Below, piece after piece: positions 20,304-30,312 of a stretch of DNA of 64,000 nucleotides. Origin of the DNA: Lepidodermella squamata. Its lineage: Eukaryota > Gastrotricha. The notes below the pieces were generated by a model. That model did no database searches. It saw only the letters and a list, made by a program, of their open reading frames with translations, and was not told the DNA's origin. The position numbers and the translations under genes are program-made. Each line of letters starts with the position of its first letter. Position 1 is the stretch's first letter. The stretch lies in assembly GCA_047495785.1 (NCBI GenBank), contig JBLDXI010000007.1, positions 4,464,001 to 4,528,000 on the forward strand. The letters are read 5' to 3'.

Positions 20304-21335
20304 TTCAAGTGCAACTGTTTTTTATTGAAGATATATAACAAATTGAAGACGTATCGGTGACAATTTCCGTGATAGCTATATTACACAAATCGCAAGTTAA
20401 CAATTGAATCAAGGGCTAATTATTTTCCGGCAGAATGGTGTTGGGCAAGATGTAATTAAAACAGGAAACATGATGACTCTGAAGTGGTCTTCTTCGTTGT
20501 ACGAAAAGAAATATTCAGATAAAACAAGATTAGTGAATATAAAATGCTCTACTGTTTAGCTGGGCTTGAAGACTCATTTTCTCTGTATTGTCTCAGCTAT
20601 ACAAAATAAGGCGACTAAAATGATCGTTATACTAACTGGAAGAATAAATTCTTGTTGTGCTATAGCAACTGGGAAGAATTATTCACCGATCACACATGAG
20701 TATCACGCATGTTTATTCGAACGCAGCTGAAAATGCAATTTTAGCCGGAGGAAATAAATGGAAGTAGGTTCGTATTTTCACACAAGATATATAATTCATG
20801 GCTTGGTCCGTTTTCGTAGCTTCAATTTTTGTGACAACTGCGATGAAAAACCGCTCTGACAATCAAGGGCTACGTTAGGTCACACAATCAGGGCACATCC
20901 TTGGGTCCAGCGATGGTTTCTAATTTCTCTTTGTCCCTCTTTGTCGTCCCTTTCTTTTGTCAGATAAATTCTCCAGTGAGCCTCCTCAATTGCGTCACCT
21001 GCGCCTCACAACTCACTCTGATCGAGCCTTTATCTTTTCCTGTTATTGTTGATTATTTAATTGATGTGGGTTGCCTCTAAATTATTGCTGAAAAATGTGA
21101 AGGAAAGTGGCTGGCTAATAAAGGATTTTCGCTCTTTTTCGTTCTAAAAAACAAGTTAGGATAAGATCGTGTTAACATCTCAAATAAAATGCATTCACAA
21201 GAATAAAGAACAACCGAGATTTACTGCATTCAAGAAGTGGTGAGGGCTGCATTGGACAGTGGAAAGAATCAAAATTACTTCAGCGAATTTGGTGTTTAAT
21301 CTGATAGCGCATTATTTGGCTGCTTCATGCTCGAT
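20304..21335. other. intergenic, nothing recognised
   Basis: About 1 kb between the decarboxylase start and the 3' end of acetyltransferase copy 2. No coding, RNA or repeat features are seen. Confidence 0.4.
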
Positions 21336-21977
21336 CTAGGCAAGCTTTTTGTAAAGACCATTCAGCATTCCGGGGCAACCTTTGTAGGGCCCACCGAATT
21401 CATCGAAGACCACTTGCCCGAAGGCTGAAAAACCCAACTTGTTGGCGTAAATGTGCTGTGTTGCCGATGATTCCGTCTCGACAGTGATAAACTTGAACCC
21501 CTTGAGCCTAGCATTTTCAACCGCGAATTGCCGCAAGCGAGTCGCTATTCCTTGTCCCGTAAATTCCTTCTTCGTTGCGCCCATAGTCAAATGAGCTACT
21601 CGGCCCTTCTCAGCTCGCAACTCATCAGGCAGAAATTTGTGAAGCTCACTAACGACAGGTAGAAGCGGGTGCTTATCCCAGAACTCGACCACCTTTGTTG
21701 GATCGTCGTGCACGTCGGCATCTGCAGTTTGGCAGTGAATTACGGCTATCATTTCGCGTGTCTCTTCGACTTCGGCGAACACAGGCAGGCCACTCTCGGT
21801 GCCGGCAAGTTTGAACAGCTCGCGGACCAAACCGTGGAAAAACTCACGAGTGAAACCGGGGTGGCTGGCCAGCAGATGGGCTGTGGTGGCTTCGTAACCG
21901 AGAAATTGTTGAGTGAGAAGCTGAATGGCTTCTTCCACGCGATTTGCGGGCAATACACCGTACACAATTGTTGACAT
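21336..21977 (-). CDS. GNAT-family N-acetyltransferase, arylalkylamine NAT-like, copy 2
   Basis: An intronless 213-aa frame from the ATG at 21977 (MSTIVYGVLPANRVEEAIQL), the same length as copy 1 and collinear throughout without gaps. Acetyl-CoA motif A reads KKEFTGQGIATRLRQF. Differences from copy 1 are scattered substitutions, with clustered changes near residues 105-118. Both frames are intact, which argues that both are functional. The role and substrate inference are as for copy 1; it lies upstream (in transcription order) of the decarboxylase on the same strand. Confidence 0.85.
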   Translation of the reverse strand: MSTIVYGVLPANRVEEAIQLLTQQFLGYEATTAHLLASHPGFTREFFHGLVRELFKLAGTESGLPVFAEVEETREMIAVIHCQTADADVHDDPTKVVEFWDKHPLLPVVSELHKFLPDELRAEKGRVAHLTMGATKKEFTGQGIATRLRQFAVENARLKGFKFITVETESSATQHIYANKLGFSAFGQVVFDEFGGPYKGCPGMLNGLYKKLA

Positions 21978-23208
21978 AGCGTCAAAAACCTTTTTAAAAG
22001 CCTCTAATTGTAGAGAATGCCAATAGGATGAAATGCAAAACAATCGCGAGACCAAATAGAGTTAAGGGAGAAAACGTTAGTAGTTAGCATAGTTCTCACC
22101 ACGTGCTTAGTCAATATCAGCTGCCGGGCAGCGAGCCTAAATTTAGCTGCAAATAATTAAAATTAAAATAATAAACGACTTCTACATGCATGCATGATGT
22201 TAATAATAATACTTAATTGTGATAATAAAAATAATACGATCGTGAGAATATTATTATTCTTATCGCTCGCTGTATTATCTTACGTATCCTCCTATTATCG
22301 TCACGTGTGAGGTGTGAGGTGCCGAACGTGAGCTGCTTCCTCGTCATTTTTCGTCAGTAGCGAAAGATACGAAAAAGAAAGAAGGTAAACAGCAATTTTT
22401 CGGATCGAATGGCAGAGTCTGTCTCGAATCCGCGGTGATCGATAGTTTCTTACTTCGAGTTCAAAGCCCAGTCACTTCTCACTTTGGCCAGCTTATTAAA
22501 AACTGAAAGGTTAGCCATGGCGGAATCAGCACTCTGTTTAATGACGTTTCGCAACGGCTTACCAATCCATGCCGTGCACGTCGTAAGTACATGAGTGCGC
22601 ATTGAAGCGATTCCAAGCCATGGTCAGTTTTCAAGGTGACAGCTGTGTGTGCAGGGTGCGTGGTGTGATTCGTCCATGGAGCATGCCCATGTCCAAGAAT
22701 TGCAAGTGAAGAGAAGTTAAACCTGAAAGTCAGTTCATCATCGACAATAAAGCCCAGATCTATTATATGCGCTACTTACAGATCGAAAGTCTGCGCGTCC
22801 GCTGAGAGAGTAAGACCTACTTGAATTGTTGTACAAGCGATGAAGGACGGCACACTTGTCGAAAGAAACCAAATCGCTTACCCAGGCGAAGAGGAAAATA
22901 ACGCGTTATCGACATGTAGTAATTTAATATATACCTATACCCGCACAAAAGCATGCGTTCACATACCTGTAGTTGATGCAACGTGCATACCACAACTGCG
23001 GCTGGTGCTCGCGTGGCTACCGGTGGCGGCATTGTGAAGCTGGTCGAGGTGACGGTGCCGGCCGGTATCGTGATTGTTAATGAGCGCAGCTAATTAATGC
23101 TGACGTCAATGGTAACCGGCCGGGGGCGGCAGCGGAAGGCATCATCCGGGAAGACAAAAGAATGCACAGATGTTTTGGGATTGAAATTTAGGGACACTTA
23201 TGGGCATA
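21978..23208. other. intergenic, AT-rich then GC-rich, no gene
   Basis: 22104-22180 repeats flanking DNA of the acetyltransferase duplication. 22196-22290 is rich in AATAAT/ATTATT tracts able to fold back. 22980-23130 is GC-rich. No supported gene. Confidence 0.45.
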
Positions 23209-23306
23209 TTGTTGCCTGCCTTCGCCCTCTTCAAAACCGGAAACGGTAAATGACGCTCAGTCTAAAAGAGGTTTAAATAAAACTGTTATTATTATTATTA
23301 TATAGG
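23209..23306 (+). mobile_element. 3' tail of a non-LTR retrotransposon
   Basis: The segment starting TGCCTGCCTTCGCCCTCTTC and ending in a (TTA)n tract recurs at about 50290-50370 with a few mismatches. A shared 3' end followed by a short microsatellite is typical of 5'-truncated LINE or related SINE copies. Confidence 0.6.
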
Positions 23307-23449
23307 CATACTTAGGGACAGGATTCGAACGATTAGCATTCAACCTCGCCGGTACGGGCACGTCGCTCGCATGGCCCCTTAGGTTGGCAAGCCAGATGCG
23401 GTACTGGCAGCCGCCGGATGATGCTTATTAGAGCTTAGCATTTTGACCA

Positions 23450-23575
23450 CAGGGGCGACCAAATATAAGATGGATTGATTACATCGAAACCATTTCAACA
23501 AAATATAGATTACAGGAGGCCTTACTCCTGGCACAGGATAGAATTACGTCAAAGGTGTATAATCATTCTGGGGAA
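23450..23575 (+). mobile_element. decayed LINE ORF2 C-terminal remnant
   Basis: The conceptual translation contains a GRP-like start followed by WIDYIETI-like and LLLAQDRI motifs, resembling the GRPxxRWxDDI...AxDRxxWR region near the end of many retrotransposon polyproteins. It is short and frame-broken. Weak evidence. Confidence 0.4.
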
Positions 23576-24730
23576 ATCGAAATATATCGGATTAGGCCAC
23601 GTATGGTGGTGAGAGAGCAAGATAGGTTTGAGGAGGATACGGATCGAGGTAGGTGGCCTCATTCTCCTACACTCGGTACACTTGTAGTGATATCGTCACG
23701 TTCTGCATATTCAATATGGATACTCCGGAGCGTATTTTGTTTATCATTTTACCTCTCATTTTCTTTCTTACTTTAAACTATGTTGATATTTGTTGAATTT
23801 TACTCATATGACATATGAAGGAAATGACGAAATAACACGATAGCCGATAGCGCAATGCTATGTTTGCTTTAGTTGGCTTTGGCAATGCTGATGCTAAATT
23901 CCATCAGCCATCAGCTCACATTGACCGGAGCCAGCAGGGAGGTCCTGTGTCGAGGTCTTTCTTGACAACCTGGTCAGCCATGGCACATTTCACGGCGACC
24001 TAGGGTAGTGTAGGGGCTTGGTTGGGCAGGCGGAAGACGTCGAACCATCCACGTCACGGACTCTGATAAAATGGGACTCTGACAAAGCCCAAGGTCAAAG
24101 GTCATTCAGAATACAGGCAATGTTCCACACAGCATCAGCTAAGTCGTGGTGAAAAAGCCCTAATCCAAGCAAGCTGAGTAAACACGCGGCTAAATTTTGA
24201 TATGAAAAATGCGATAATGATGATAACAATAATCACATAGAAATTCAAATTCTCCTAGTGAAACGTTGTAGCTATTATTCTTCAGACGTATTCACACGCC
24301 AAGGTACGCAGAGTGTAGCACACTGGCGAACACGCTTCGAGAATAAATTTGACGCTTTGTCAGCCATCTGATGTGAAATGATGCCTGAAGCCCCATCAGC
24401 AGCGAATTTTTTCACACGGAAAAAAGGGGATTTATTGGGTTTTTTTACTCAAATGGGCCGATGTTCTCAGTCATCTCAGTCTCAGTATGGCCACGAAGTA
24501 GGAAAATATTTGCTAAGCATAGGTAAAATGTCACTGTGGATTCCAGACGAATCTTACCATTCAATCGGAAAAAAGTGTTGTTTACTTCTCCTTTTTGCCT
24601 TTCTTACCGACATCGAAAATAAGGAGGGCTGAGCTGAGGAAACACGCGGCAGCCCACGTGACGATAAAGATAATACGAGATACAGAACTGAAAGGTGTAA
24701 CGCTAAAACTGCTGGCACATATTGAAACCA
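23576..24730. other. intergenic, no gene recognised
   Basis: Mixed-composition sequence with short open frames lacking family similarity or splice structure. Nothing further can be supported. Confidence 0.4.
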
Positions 24731-25084
24731 TCAAGCTGGAATATCAGCGACATCGAAAGAGTCCAAAATTATAATTCGCTTCTTCTCGGAGCCTTTCACG
24801 CGCGTCTTCGGCTTGCTCGCCTTCGTCAGCGCAACACTTGGCGCGTAAATCCGAAGATCGGCGGCAAATTTGGTGCGGTACATCTTGTTGAAAACAGCCA
24901 GCTTGTTCCATACAATTGGATCAATTTTGGCCGGCGATACCACGCTTTCGCTCACAACGGGTTGATAAGTCTCAGAAGAAAGGTTCGACTCACCATTTAT
25001 ATCGTATAAAAACGCGAAGGCAGCAGAGCCAACTGGGGCTGAGATTAGAAAAGCTAGAAACAGGGCGGCAACAACTCTCACCAT
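24731..25084 (-). CDS. small secreted protein, unknown function
   Basis: A 117-aa intronless frame from the ATG at 25084: MVRVVAALFLAFLISAPVGS is a clear signal peptide. The frame is open further upstream, but a TATA box 54-62 bp before this ATG shows the upstream part is promoter. The mature part has no cysteines, is basic in its second half (KTRVKGSEKKR) and ends DSFDVADIPA. I recognise no family. A relic with an identical 3' end occurs at 17432. Confidence 0.7.
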   Translation of the reverse strand: MVRVVAALFLAFLISAPVGSAAFAFLYDINGESNLSSETYQPVVSESVVSPAKIDPIVWNKLAVFNKMYRTKFAADLRIYAPSVALTKASKPKTRVKGSEKKRIIILDSFDVADIPA

Positions 25085-25137
25085 GATGCACAGCGATTTG
25101 GCTTCGAAATGATCCGTTTTGCTGGGTTGCCCGAGGT

Positions 25138-25146
25138 CTTTATATA
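25138..25146 (-). promoter_or_regulatory. TATA box of the small secreted gene
   Basis: Minus-strand TATATAAAG lies about 55 bp upstream of the ATG at 25084, well placed for a short leader. It decides the choice of start codon. Confidence 0.65.
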
Positions 25147-26032
25147 ACCGATGAGCTGTTTGTCCTAACAACAACGGGCTAATGCACATGCGGGACGCGA
25201 CGTGTACGTGCTCCAGAGGTTAACATTTGCTCTTACGCTGAATGATTAGTAAAAATCGGAAGGCTAACCAAGCGTTATACATTCAATATCTTGCAATACC
25301 GTGACGCATCGGACCTGAACGGGATTTTGAATACAAATTCTGAAAATACGAACGGGTGAACAACAACGAACGCCTGTGCAACAAATGAAATTCGGCTGGA
25401 AGATATAGCAATAATATAGCTGAATTGTCAGAAACTTGAAAACTCACCCTGCTTTATGAAAAATAGTTGTAGTGATAAAAATGTCTTAATGTGGACAACG
25501 GGTTGTTACACCTGATCTGCTTATGCTGCATGGACAGAACGCCGACCTACAGTCAGCTATGCCACGTTTCTCATGCGGATAACTCAGTTACGATCTGTCT
25601 AATTGATCCAACTCAATCAACTCAATCCGCCCATAGCTGATTTTAGAAAGGTGTCAAGAATTTTTATCTGAGAGCTAGAAATGTCTCCATTTTTGCTTCA
25701 CTTGATTTGCTTTTGCACGCGTCATATAGCTTTCTCAGCTGGTCCAAATAAAACAAACGCAGCCACGTGTGACACAGAGATTACTCAATCCGTTACTAAT
25801 TCAGCGTTGGCGTGAAAATCTCAACTATTCATTGTTAAAATCTGTTATCAAAAAAGAAGCTCTGATAAACTAGATTCACGATACTCTCCGGTGATAAGCA
25901 TATCTCATTCCTCAATAATTTGTAAAAGATAACATTTCTCAAAGTGACTTTGAGCTACTTCTGGATTCCAATTACTCGAATTTTCGGCTCCGTAATTTTC
26001 TTGCTTCATGACATTATCTGGCAAGGCGACGA
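25147..26032. other. intergenic, divergent promoters
   Basis: Lies between the divergently transcribed small secreted gene and the pseudokinase-ankyrin gene. No other feature is seen. Confidence 0.4.
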
Positions 26033-27952
26033 ATGGAGATCAACGGTATTTTCAGCGCGTTCAATCCATTGCTGTTTGGCAACATTTCAAAATTACATCG
26101 CCAGTCTGATGGAAAAGAATATCTTGCGAAGAAAGTATCTAAAGACGCTCCGCGATTCAGCGAGTTGTCGCTACTTGTTTCGAACGCCAATAAAATTTCG
26201 CACTCTAAACTCGAAACAACTTTTTTCCCGATTTTGGGCAAGTAGTTCACCTTGCTTAAATTCGTGGATTGAAATTGGAATATTTGTTGTAGATGAAGAT
26301 TGCTGTGGACTGCTGTTTGAAATTAACCCACATGGGCTCATGACAATGAAGGAGCTGATTTCCAGCCGTAATGGCGTTCAGTTCAAAGAATTCCAGGCGC
26401 TTCGATGGGCAACTGATATCGCTCTCGGCTTGACGTTTCTTCACGAGAAGAACATAGCCCATGGCCTCGTGAGAAGCGAGGTTAGGCGTATGAGTTTTTT
26501 GTTCAAAATGGCGGCTAAGGTTTGTTTTGCATTGGACAGAGCATCCATGTGATAAGCGAAGATATGCTGAAACTCGCCTTCTTCGGCCCTTCGGACGTTT
26601 ACGAAGAGTTGGCTCCCACTGTGAAAAAATTGCAGCGATTTGTTGTAGCTTCTTTATTCTAGCAGGGCGGATTTATCGACTGCCTCAGCGCAAGACTTGC
26701 TAGCATTCTACAGCCACCGAGCACCTGAGCTGTTCAAACCAGCATCCGCAACGAACCGCTTTAAGGCAGACGTCTGGGCGTATGGCGTTACTATTTACGA
26801 AATATCCACCCTAGCGCTACCAGTAAATTGTTGACCAATTTAAGTGGGATTCGTGTTTTCAAAATGCCTTACTTCAGTTTACTCCGGTTTCCCCGACGGA
26901 CATCACGATAACTGACGTCGAAAATGCGTATCTTCGCAACACGCCGTAGGTATGACTGACAAATCTGTTGCGAAATTAATTTGACAACAAACAGGTGGAA
27001 GTACACATTTGAAATGCCGAAACACTGGAGCTCAAGTTTTCGCAGCCTCGTCGGTCATTGCCTGAAACAAGACCCGGAAAGGCGCGCCGATATACGAACA
27101 GCTTTATGGCATCGATGCTTACTCCGTTCAATTCTTGATCGACCAGATTCGGTTCAAGCTATTTCTGATTTTTGTGAATCCAGTGTAAGACAAGGCTCAA
27201 ACCTCTTATAGCTATGTAGCTCCTCATCTAATTTATCATTAGGTAGCCGATGACAAGATCATTCCTGGAAATCGTTATTTGTCCAAGGTTTGTAATTTCG
27301 CTATCACTGCTCGCCAAATTGGTTCTTATTCAACTAGGAATTCTTCGCCGCTTGCATCGGCAAAGACGTCGAAGTGCTCGACCTGTATTTGAGTGATTCA
27401 AAGTGGGATGTTCTGTGGCTGCTCAGTCGGTGTTACGCGCCTTGGCATGGAGAACACATAGCTGGCTATCGCATCTACCCTATGCAATCCTGCCTGCACT
27501 TCGTCTGCCGTTTCGACCTGCCTAACAATCTCGAGAGAATTCTCGCGGCGAAAATCAGATTAGAGCAGAAATTGAATGGCAAGACGAAGATCGAGGCTGT
27601 TGAGGAATTGCGTGAACTGCTGAATTTGCCAGACTACACCGGCATGCGGGCTATTCATGTCGCGGCTTTGAACGGCCATTTGCGATGCGTCGAATTACTC
27701 TGCGAGTTCGGCGTGGAGTCTGGCGAAGTTCTGGCTGATATTAACGTGAAGTCGAATCGCGGCAATACAGCGCTGATGCAAGTTATTGATGGAAGCTGCA
27801 GCAGGGCAGCTGATGTCGTGGGCTACTTGATTTCGAGGGGGGCTGATGTGAACCTTAATAATCAGGCTGGACAGACTGCGCTGCAATTGGCGAGGAAAAA
27901 TAACATGCATCATATTGCTAGGATGCTCACTGAAAACGGAGCAACGCAATGA
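26033..27952 (+). CDS. pseudokinase-ankyrin repeat protein 1
   Basis: Eight or so exons. Exon 1 (26033-26237) has a kinase N-lobe with a degenerate glycine loop and the VAIK-type lysine in YLAKKV. Later exons give helix E (ALRWATDIALGLTFLHEKN), then AHGLVRSE where HRDLKxxN is expected and KLAFFG where DFG is expected, then HRAPELF and ADVWAYGVTIYE (APE and subdomain IX), and a final LVGHCLKQDPERRADI. The catalytic Asp and the DFG Asp are both missing, so phosphotransfer is unlikely. From 27340 a C-terminal ankyrin region begins (AIHVAALNGHLRCVELL, DVVGYLISRGADVNLNN). Intron 1 appears to use a GC donor (GCAAGT at 26238). The junction between about 26600 and 26670 did not resolve in phase: an unseen micro-exon or a frameshift. 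AATAAA lies at 27961-27966. Confidence 0.7.
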
Positions 27953-28494
27953 AGAACTCGAATAAAGAACTCTTTTCAGAATTGTACTTCTGCCGGCCTC
28001 TACCATGATTTAATGAAAATGTTATGATACTTGCTGTTTCTACAATCATGTAACTGGGACATTTTGAATCATGCATTTTACTCATTTAGAAACTTCATGG
28101 AGAGCAAATTCGAACTTTGCTCAACTTGACCTCAACTTGTGGAGCGAATTGGCGTGAACATCGTGTAGTAATTACGGCGACAATGAAATAACAATGAAAG
28201 CGGCTTATCTCGATCAGAGATAAAGCATCAGCTCGAGTGGTTTGTCAATAGGCTGCCTCTGTAGAATTGCATTTACGACAGTACTACGACAGTACTACTC
28301 AATAGCAGCAGTACTGCTTGCTTATTACATTTCACCGCATGAAACTACGTGTTTTTATTAATAATAATAATTACACTAATTCAGTAGTACGGCGTATTTA
28401 GAGTAGACATGCACTCGTGATATTTAAAAAGCTCGCTTAGTACTTAGTATATATTTCTTCAATAATATTTCGATTTTCAAGTGAGAGAACAATC
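27953..28494. other. intergenic, nothing recognised
   Basis: The polyadenylation signal of the pseudokinase gene lies at its left edge. The rest is AT-rich with no gene or clear repeat. Confidence 0.4.
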
Positions 28495-29880
28495 ATGCGG
28501 TCTTGCAAGGTATGGCAAACAATGTTCCAAGGTTAAATGAGACCTATCGTATTCAATTTCTCAATTTATTTGAAGATTTGTGGTGTTTTTGTGAAACCTC
28601 GGCGAGACTATCAGCCCACTGTTTGCGAGTCTTGCCAAAAGTTTTTCAGGCGCAAAAGCCACGGCAACGTTTCAGATCTGAAATGCATCAATGGCGATGG
28701 TCGATGCTTGCTAACACCTGAGCTCGATGGCAACGGCCGTAAAATGTGCCCGAAATGCCGGTATAAAAAATGCCTAGCTATGGGCATGAGCTGTAAGATT
28801 CGATGGTTTTGATTAGCCTAGGGACTTACGCTCTTCTTTCTTGTAGGCAAATATCTCGACGAAAGCTGTAGAGCTGCCCCTAATCAAGTTTCAGAGCCTG
28901 AGTACATCGAAATGGAGAGGCAATTCAAACAACTGGCCGAGTCGTTGACCCATCTTCACGACCTCAATTTTGTGAGATAAGATCCTGCTTTGAACCATTT
29001 TTGTGAGAAAAAATATCTTTGTAGCTGTCGATGAAAGAGCGCAATCAGACGATTGGAGACGCTTCGACATTGATCAAGCTCAGCGAAATCGATACAATCA
29101 TCACACTGCGAGCTATGAACCAGTTCAAGCAGTTTGTAGCAAGTAAGAACTTTTTAAGAAAAAGGAGGCCTCGTCCAACATGGCTAGAATGTCATGATTT
29201 CAGATTTCATTATTCTCAGCACACAAAAAATTCCCTTCTGAATATACAACCTTGATCGCTTTGTTTTCCTCTCTGTTAGACATGACCAATCTATCAGAGC
29301 AAGAACAGGCAATGCTGGACCCAGGTTTCGGCTCTCGAGTTTTGACAATTTTCGACGCGCTGCCGTGCAATGCGGGTGCAAACAGCGTTATGGGCATCGA
29401 CGCAAGCTTCAAGTACGCGATTCTAGGCATTTACCCAGAATTCGAGTCGATGTGGCTGATGACGGAGCAATTCAACCGAATGGTCTGCCAATGGTCGCCT
29501 AGCATCATCGAATGTGCAATCATGATATGCCTGGTCTATTTTAACGGCAAGCCACGTCCAACACTCCCAACTCTTTGTCTTACATTTTTATAACTTTTAT
29601 AGAAAAGCACACAGTAAATCCGAAATTTGCTCGAATTAGGCGTAGGCTTTGGCACTTGTTCAATGTGTGGAACGCCGCTGCTCTGAAATCTTCGTCCGAG
29701 GCTGACATCGAAGCTGCGTCGAGGAGAAGACGTCAGAATTTAGAGGACAGCTTAAACGCTTTGGAGGATACTGTTCAAGAGTTGATTCGCGCGACGGAGG
29801 TCAACTTCTGGCAGGCGTTCACTGATCATCTCTCAATTAACAATGATCCTAAAGGATACAGAAACTTGGTTTTCGGATAG
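28495..29880 (+). CDS. nuclear hormone receptor, divergent
   Basis: Exon 1 encodes only MRSCK. After a short intron comes ICGVFVKPRRDYQPTVCESC, completing the first zinc finger (C-x2-C-x14-C-x2-C), then QKFFRRKS, and a second finger C-x6-C-x13-C-x2-C ending CPKCRYKKCLAMGMS. The CESCQKFF P-box and RYKKCLAMGM are diagnostic of the family. Both fingers have more spacing than the standard 13 and 5/9 residues. Later exons encode a helical ligand-binding domain (ILGIYPEFESMWLMTEQF, IIECAIMICLVYF, and a C-terminal LEDSLNALEDTVQELIRA). The intron near 29550 uses either a GC donor or a weak GT. It would be a ligand- or constitutively regulated DNA-binding transcription factor; the subfamily is not assignable. 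AATAAA lies at 29912-29917. Confidence 0.82.
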
Positions 29881-30312
29881 TTTTGTCACTCTACTTGATT
29901 TTTTTATGTTTAATAAATTCCAGATACTTATACGCATAACGGATGCTTTAGAATCAATTTCGGGCTGGGAATTTTTATAATCTTTGTATTGATCCTCTGC
30001 GTCAGTTCACGAAGCACAGGGGTGGTAAAACCACAGGGGGGCCCTTTGATCATAACAATTTGGGCCCTAGAATACTCCCCAGTTCGAGGAATGCTCTGCG
30101 CAGAATCTTTCGATTGATTAATGTCCTGGAGCCAGAGTGGCCCGTCTAAAAAATGCCCTAAAAATGCAAACTCAACTGCAGCATTGGCTGATAAATCAAA
30201 GATTTTATTCCTAAGTAAAATTCAAGCCAGTGAACTCAATGGAAACGTTAGAAGCAAGAAACCGGCAGTTTTCAGTCAGTTCATGAATTTGTGAGAGCAC
30301 TTACTGCTTTTT
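29881..30312. other. convergent intergenic gap
   Basis: Carries the polyadenylation signal of the nuclear receptor gene. Nothing else is recognised. Confidence 0.4.

Noticed and set aside
23311-23390. tRNA gene or tRNA-derived SINE on the minus strand (a TTCGAATCC B-box-like run)
   Set aside because: No cloverleaf could be built: no convincing A box, anticodon arm or matching acceptor stem.
25085-25189. Longer start for the small secreted protein (extra 35 residues)
   Set aside because: The extension covers the TATA box and leader, and it would bury the signal peptide.
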